Source: Rhinopomastus cyanomelas (Eukaryota > Chordata > Aves > Bucerotiformes > Rhinopomastidae). From it: DNA of 64,000 bases. Below the pieces are notes generated by a model that was not told the DNA's origin, did no database searches, and was given only the letters and a program-made list of their open reading frames with translations. The translations under genes and the position numbers were made by a program. Below are positions 62,001-64,000 of the stretch, piece by piece. The stretch is taken from positions 649,365-713,364 of the forward strand of contig VXBP01000228.1 in assembly GCA_013400115.1 (NCBI GenBank), given 5' to 3'. Position 1 is the stretch's first letter, and the number at the start of each line of letters is the position of its first letter.

Positions 62001-62634
62001 GTGCACATGTACACCAAAGCCNTGCATAGGTACACCAAAGCCCCACAGAAGTGCTCAGCTCATCTATAAAACCCTCCATGAGAACCTCACCTGGAGCTCT
62101 CCCTGCAAAACTCAGCCCCACACTTGGGTGCTGGAGGCAGGCCCAGTTCAACCCTTAGCATCTCCTGATGATCTCCTGTCAAATGCATGTTTAAAGTGTT
62201 TAGTACTGCTTTCCATCCCCTCCCCGTTCAGAGAGTAAAACCCCAGCATTCTGGTCCAGTGTCACAGGATCACAGAACACTAGGGATTGGAAGGGACCTC
62301 AAGAGACCCTCTAGTCCAACCCTCCCGCCGCAGCAGTGTCACCTACGTCCAGTCGTACCTGTGCTGCTGCAAAGAACTGCAGAAGTAAAATTCTCTGTTG
62401 TAACAAGGGGAAAATGCAAATCTTGTAGAGAATGTGATTCCGTTCAGCAGCCTCTACACTGTTCAAGGCAGCACTGTTGTCTCTGTTCTACTTGTAGTGG
62501 AGACCTCTCTCAAGAGGAAATATACACAAAATACCTCGATGTTGAAATTAACCCCAAAAATACTGCAAAAATTGAATTTCTCTGGAATAAATCCATATTT
62601 ACCCTGCTGTGGGCAAGACTGGGAGCAGAAAGAG
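50060..62634 (+). CDS. Gene B: second pancreatic lipase-related gene (PNLIPRP3-like), 3' end missing
   Basis: Tandem paralogue of gene A. Coding exons: 50060-50099, 51018-51172, 52719-52844, 54167-54301, 56726-56834, 57617-57733, 57814-57936, 59609-59727, 60560-60689, 61391-61502, 62498 to the N gap at 62635. All visible phases equal those of gene A. The triad is S168 (GHSLG), D191 (GLDPA) and H278 (CHH). The oxyanion loop is a normal HGF (F93). The lid cysteines C251 and C276 are kept with 24 residues between them, one more than in gene A. The pair matching C303-C314 of gene A is replaced by S300 and G311, so one family disulfide is gone; C314-C319 remains. C160 is extra. The open frame up to the gap gives about 434 residues; the end of exon 11 and the last exon are not present. 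Likely secreted and possibly active. Assignment to PNLIPRP3 rather than another paralogue is uncertain. Confidence 0.88.
50593..50697 (-). mobile_element. CR1 3' end, intron 1 of gene B
   Basis: gcatcagggactggaaggga and the usual following sequence; antisense. Confidence 0.88.
51018..51172 (+). CDS. Gene B exon 2: mature N terminus
   Basis: Residues 14-65. Starts GKEVCYDRLGCFTDDPPWSG, the canonical pancreatic-lipase N terminus with the first cysteine pair; 155 nt as in gene A. Confidence 0.96.
51750..51915 (+). other. Exon-like open segment of unknown origin in intron 2 of gene B
   Basis: After a pyrimidine tract and ag (51748-51749) a frame reads 54 codons (VPNLVSPELYRDVEG ... EEWFYM) to TAA. 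Codon choice looks like real coding DNA (many C- or G-ending codons) within AT-rich intron. I do not recognise the protein. An in-frame stop lies just before the acceptor, so if genuine it would need splicing from an upstream exon. Could be a decayed retrocopy or chance. Confidence 0.3.
52719..52844 (+). CDS. Gene B exon 3: oxyanion-hole loop
   Basis: Residues 66-107, 126 nt. FIIHGFGSTGRKGWVVEMC keeps the standard HGF loop and C106, unlike gene A. Confidence 0.95.
53951..54945. mobile_element. Three CR1 pieces around exon 4 of gene B
   Basis: 53951-54018 antisense, 54474-54562 sense, 54718-54945 antisense. The exon at 54167-54301 lies between the first two. Confidence 0.85.
54167..54301 (+). 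CDS. Gene B exon 4: core strand and helix
   Basis: Residues 108-152. Contains ENINCIAVDW and NNLRVIGAEIAYFI; C117 pairs with C106. 135 nt, phase 0 at both ends. Confidence 0.96.
55878..56303 (+). mobile_element. Diverged CR1, sense, intron 4 of gene B
   Basis: gatgattaagggacttgaac through cttgga..tgagttcctgtg to atactgtgatcctgt; many substitutions. Confidence 0.85.
56726..56834 (+). CDS. Gene B exon 5: nucleophile elbow
   Basis: Residues 153-188 plus one base. GVHLIGHSLGAHTAGEAGRR carries catalytic S168. C160 just upstream is not present in gene A. Confidence 0.97.
57368..57513 (+). repeat. 5S rRNA / CR1 chimeric retrosequence
   Basis: 57368-57449 matches roughly the last two thirds of vertebrate 5S rRNA: gctaaacagggttgggcctg, tacttggatgggagac and ggtgctgtaggct lie in the right order and spacing. 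It therefore includes decayed A-box and C-box regions of the internal promoter. 57450-57513 then reads like a CR1 3' tail (gatgatctgttgaggtccct, ccaacctgtgat). The 5' third of 5S is not recognisable. Sits in intron 5 of gene B. Could be a template-switch retropseudogene or a member of a 5S-derived SINE family. Confidence 0.8.
57617..57733 (+). CDS. Gene B exon 6: catalytic Asp and calcium site
   Basis: Residues 189-227. GLDPAGPYF gives D191; VRLDPSDANFVDVIH keeps the calcium-site R and D residues. One codon shorter than in gene A. The next intron is only 80 nt. Confidence 0.96.
57814..57936 (+). CDS. Gene B exon 7: GHLDFYPNGG and start of the lid
   Basis: Residues 228-268. GLGMSNTTGHLDFYPNGG is close to the family norm; C251 opens a charged lid (REMKQREFE) unlike that of gene A. 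Confidence 0.95.
58170..59165 (-). mobile_element. Two CR1 copies, intron 7 of gene B
   Basis: 58170-58505 (catccaggttggaaaagacc type) and 58735-59165 (cactctggttgaaaagaacc type), both antisense. Confidence 0.85.
59270..59440. repeat. Duplication around a single N, with a 47-bp difference
   Basis: The 60 bases before N (59330) recur after it, but the second copy carries 47 extra bases (59360-59406). Looks like two alleles that differ by an indel, joined end to end. Confidence 0.8.
59609..59727 (+). CDS. Gene B exon 8: lid end and catalytic His
   Basis: Residues 269-308. C276 closes the lid; H278 is the triad base by alignment, with H277 beside it. YAESILHSTGFLGY follows, and S300 stands where gene A has C303. 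One codon longer than the exon in gene A. Confidence 0.93.
59990..60078 (-). mobile_element. CR1 3' end, intron 8 of gene B
   Basis: tcattagggattggaaggga to caagtcagtcaggg; antisense. Confidence 0.88.
60560..60689 (+). CDS. Gene B exon 9: cysteine-rich segment
   Basis: Residues 309-351. GDGFPCPQEGCPMMGHHAD: G311 replaces the first cysteine of this motif; C314 and C319 remain. 130 nt, phase 1 out, as in gene A. Confidence 0.95.
60766..61195 (-). mobile_element. CR1, older subfamily, intron 9 of gene B
   Basis: Minus strand gives FDIKKNFFTERVVRHWNGLP, a CR1 ORF2 end. Copied again at 62874-63245 after the gap. Confidence 0.9.
61391..61502 (+). CDS. Gene B exon 10, first copy: start of PLAT domain
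   Basis: Residues 352-388 plus two bases. AWRQKVFMKLSGVKKIRGD matches the family linker and first PLAT strands. Flanked by cag and gtaaga. An identical second copy lies at 63439-63550. Confidence 0.92.
61750..62362 (-). mobile_element. Two CR1 3' ends, intron 10 of gene B
   Basis: 61750-61907 and 62265-62362, both young type and antisense. A single N at 62022 between them is flanked by two copies of a stretch of about 15 bases (gtacaccaaagcc). Confidence 0.85.
62498..62634 (+). CDS. Gene B exon 11, cut by the N gap
   Basis: Starts after a ttgtag acceptor in phase 2. Encodes SGDLSQEEIYTKYLDVEI then KIEFLWNKS and LGAER, the counterpart of VEFLWKKQ and MGAEE in gene A. By comparison with the 165 nt exon of gene A, about 28 nt are hidden in the Ns. 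Confidence 0.9.
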
Positions 62635-62873
62635 NNNNNNNNNNNNNNNNNNNNNNNNNNNNNNNNNNNNNNNNNNNNNNNNNNNNNNNNNNNNNNNNNN
62701 NNNNNNNNNNNNNNNNNNNNNNNNNNNNNNNNNNNNNNNNNNNNNNNNNNNNNNNNNNNNNNNNNNNNNNNNNNNNNNNNNNNNNNNNNNNNNNNNNNNN
62801 NNNNNNNNNNNNNNNNNNNNNNNNNNNNNNNNNNNNNNNNNNNNNNNNNNNNNNNNNNNNNNNNNNNNNNNNN
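62635..62873. other. Assembly gap (239 N)
   Basis: Run of N that removes the end of gene B exon 11. Reading frames reported across it are meaningless. Confidence 0.99.
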
Positions 62874-63438
62874 ACCTTACAAGTTCACCCCTAAACTGCA
62901 TCCCCCAACACTTCATCCAAACAGTCTTTAAACACATCCAGAGATGGCGACTCAGCCACCTCCCTGGGAAGCCCATTCCAGTGCCTGACCACCCTTTCTG
63001 TGAAAAAATTTTTCTTAATGTCAAACCTAATCCTACCCTGTTGTAGTTTGAACCCCTTCCCTCTTGTTCTAGCATTAATTGCTTGTGAGACGAGACCAGC
63101 ACCAGCCTCTTCACAACATCCTTTCAGGCAGTTGTAGAGAGTGATGATGTCTGCTCTCAGGCTCCTCTTCTTCAAACTAAAGTGCCCCAGCTCTTTCAGT
63201 CTTTCCTCACAAGATTTATCCTCCAGGCCCTTCACCTTCTGTTGCTCTATAAGCAAGTGTCAACACCTCTAACGAACACATGCCACATTACTTATCAAAA
63301 TTCAACCTCACCAAGCCATTCATTTGCTGACATGACTGAATTTATTTGGGAAAAACAGAGAATTTTCCATTGTGTGAGGATTTTTTCGATCTCTGGTATC
63401 AATGACAATCTAGCTTTATTTTTCTTTTCTTTGCACAG

Positions 63439-63550
63439 CTTGGAGACAAAAGGTATTTATGAAACTGTCTGGTGTAAAGAAAATTAGGGGGGACATAAAC
63501 CTAGTTTTCTATGACACACAGGGGAACAAGAAGGAATATGAAATTTCCAG
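63439..63550 (+). CDS. Second copy of gene B exon 10 (probably allelic or assembly duplicate)
   Basis: Same 112 nt exon as 61391-61502 with the same acceptor and donor, lying 2048 bases downstream within a copy of 60826-61920. Splicing both copies in series would be out of order after exon 11, so this is not a normal extra exon. It is best read as the other haplotype or as an unmerged contig end. Confidence 0.85.
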
Positions 63551-63810
63551 GTAAGAGAAATTAATGCTTCCCTATAACCTGCAATTCTGTTACAGGCTCG
63601 GTTGCTTTTAAAAAGCCATTAAATTTCTACCCTGGAACACTCATAATTCACACTGTGCTCGCCCTCCATACCCATGCACGCTGACCCCACGCGCTGACAA
63701 GGCTCTGCTGTGCCAGTCACCTGCTCTCTGCTCTCACACTGGCCAGATGTGCAAAGTGGGTGCTTCCTCCTGTGACAGGCATCCCTACCGTGTAGATGGC
63801 GCAGTTACAC

Positions 63811-63990
63811 AGAATCACAGAACACTAGGGATTGGAAGGCACCTNCTAGGGATTAGAAGGCACCTTGAAAGATCATCCAGTCCTATCCCCCCACCACAGC
63901 AGGATCACCTAGATCCAGTCGCACAGGAATATAGGCTTTAAAATGTCTCCAGAGAAGGAGACTCCACAACCTCCCCAGGCAGCCCGTGAG
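63811..63990 (-). mobile_element. CR1 3' end, duplicate of the copy at 61750
   Basis: Same element as 61750-61907, with a single N at 63845 flanked by two copies of about 20 bases (ctagggattggaaggcacct). Confidence 0.85.
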
Positions 63991-64000
63991 CTTCATTTAC

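Larger units (their letters stand above)
62874..64000 (+). repeat. Direct duplication of 60826-61920 across the N gap
   Basis: From the first base after the gap the sequence repeats 60826 onward at a constant offset of 2048 until about 63690, where the second copy has about 13 extra bases. A few substitutions lie in the CR1 part; the exon and its nearby intron look identical. Likely two haplotypes or overlapping contigs; a true local duplication is the alternative. Confidence 0.9.

Noticed and set aside
50060..62634. Gene B as PNLIP itself
   Set aside because: Lid, loss of the C285-C296 pair and the exon 8-9 wording differ from the strongly conserved PNLIP; a PNLIPRP3-like label fits better, though not proven.
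62187..63114. Long frames through the N run
   Set aside because: Length comes from undetermined bases; only 62498-62634 is supported as exon.
1..64000. tRNA genes, CRISPR arrays, bacterial operons
   Set aside because: No cloverleaf with A and B boxes was found by eye, and the spliced genes and CR1 repeats show vertebrate DNA; direct repeats present are CR1 or assembly duplications.

Overview
This is a stretch of nuclear DNA from a vertebrate, almost certainly a bird. The genes are split by GT-AG introns. Roughly 45-50 CR1 retrotransposon fragments are scattered through the window, in several subfamilies, and CR1 is the typical dominant repeat of birds. One young subfamily (3' end reading attagggattggaagggacc on the antisense strand) is especially common. 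Such a heavy CR1 load recalls woodpeckers and their relatives (Piciformes), but that is an inference and not proven by the window.

Only two protein-coding genes can be supported. Both are on the + strand, in tandem, and both belong to the pancreatic lipase family (AB-hydrolase_lipase domain followed by a PLAT domain). Gene A (coding 13674-32002, 12 coding exons) is complete and encodes 467 residues including the signal peptide. Gene B (coding 50060 to at least 62634) has 10 complete coding exons and the start of the 11th, then runs into a 239-base N gap. Its last exon is not visible. Both share all visible intron positions and phases, and both look most like PNLIPRP3 (pancreatic lipase-related protein 3). 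They are inferred to be secreted acyl-hydrolases. Both keep the Ser-Asp-His triad and the lid cysteines. Gene B has lost both cysteines of one other conserved disulfide, and gene A has a His at the oxyanion-hole position that is normally an aromatic residue.

Layout: 1-13673 is upstream non-coding DNA with CR1 copies. 13674-32002 is gene A. 32003-50050 is intergenic DNA, again CR1-rich, with no gene that I can support. 50051-62634 is gene B. 62635-62873 is unsequenced. 62874-64000 repeats 60826-61920, including a second copy of exon 10 of gene B, with small differences.

The most interesting non-genic signals are: a fusion of the 3' half of 5S rRNA to a CR1 tail in intron 5 of gene B (57368-57513); single-N joins flanked by direct duplications that look like two haplotypes placed end to end, one of which (2916) implies a CR1 insertion present on only one haplotype; and an exon-like open segment of unknown origin in intron 2 of gene B (51750-51915).
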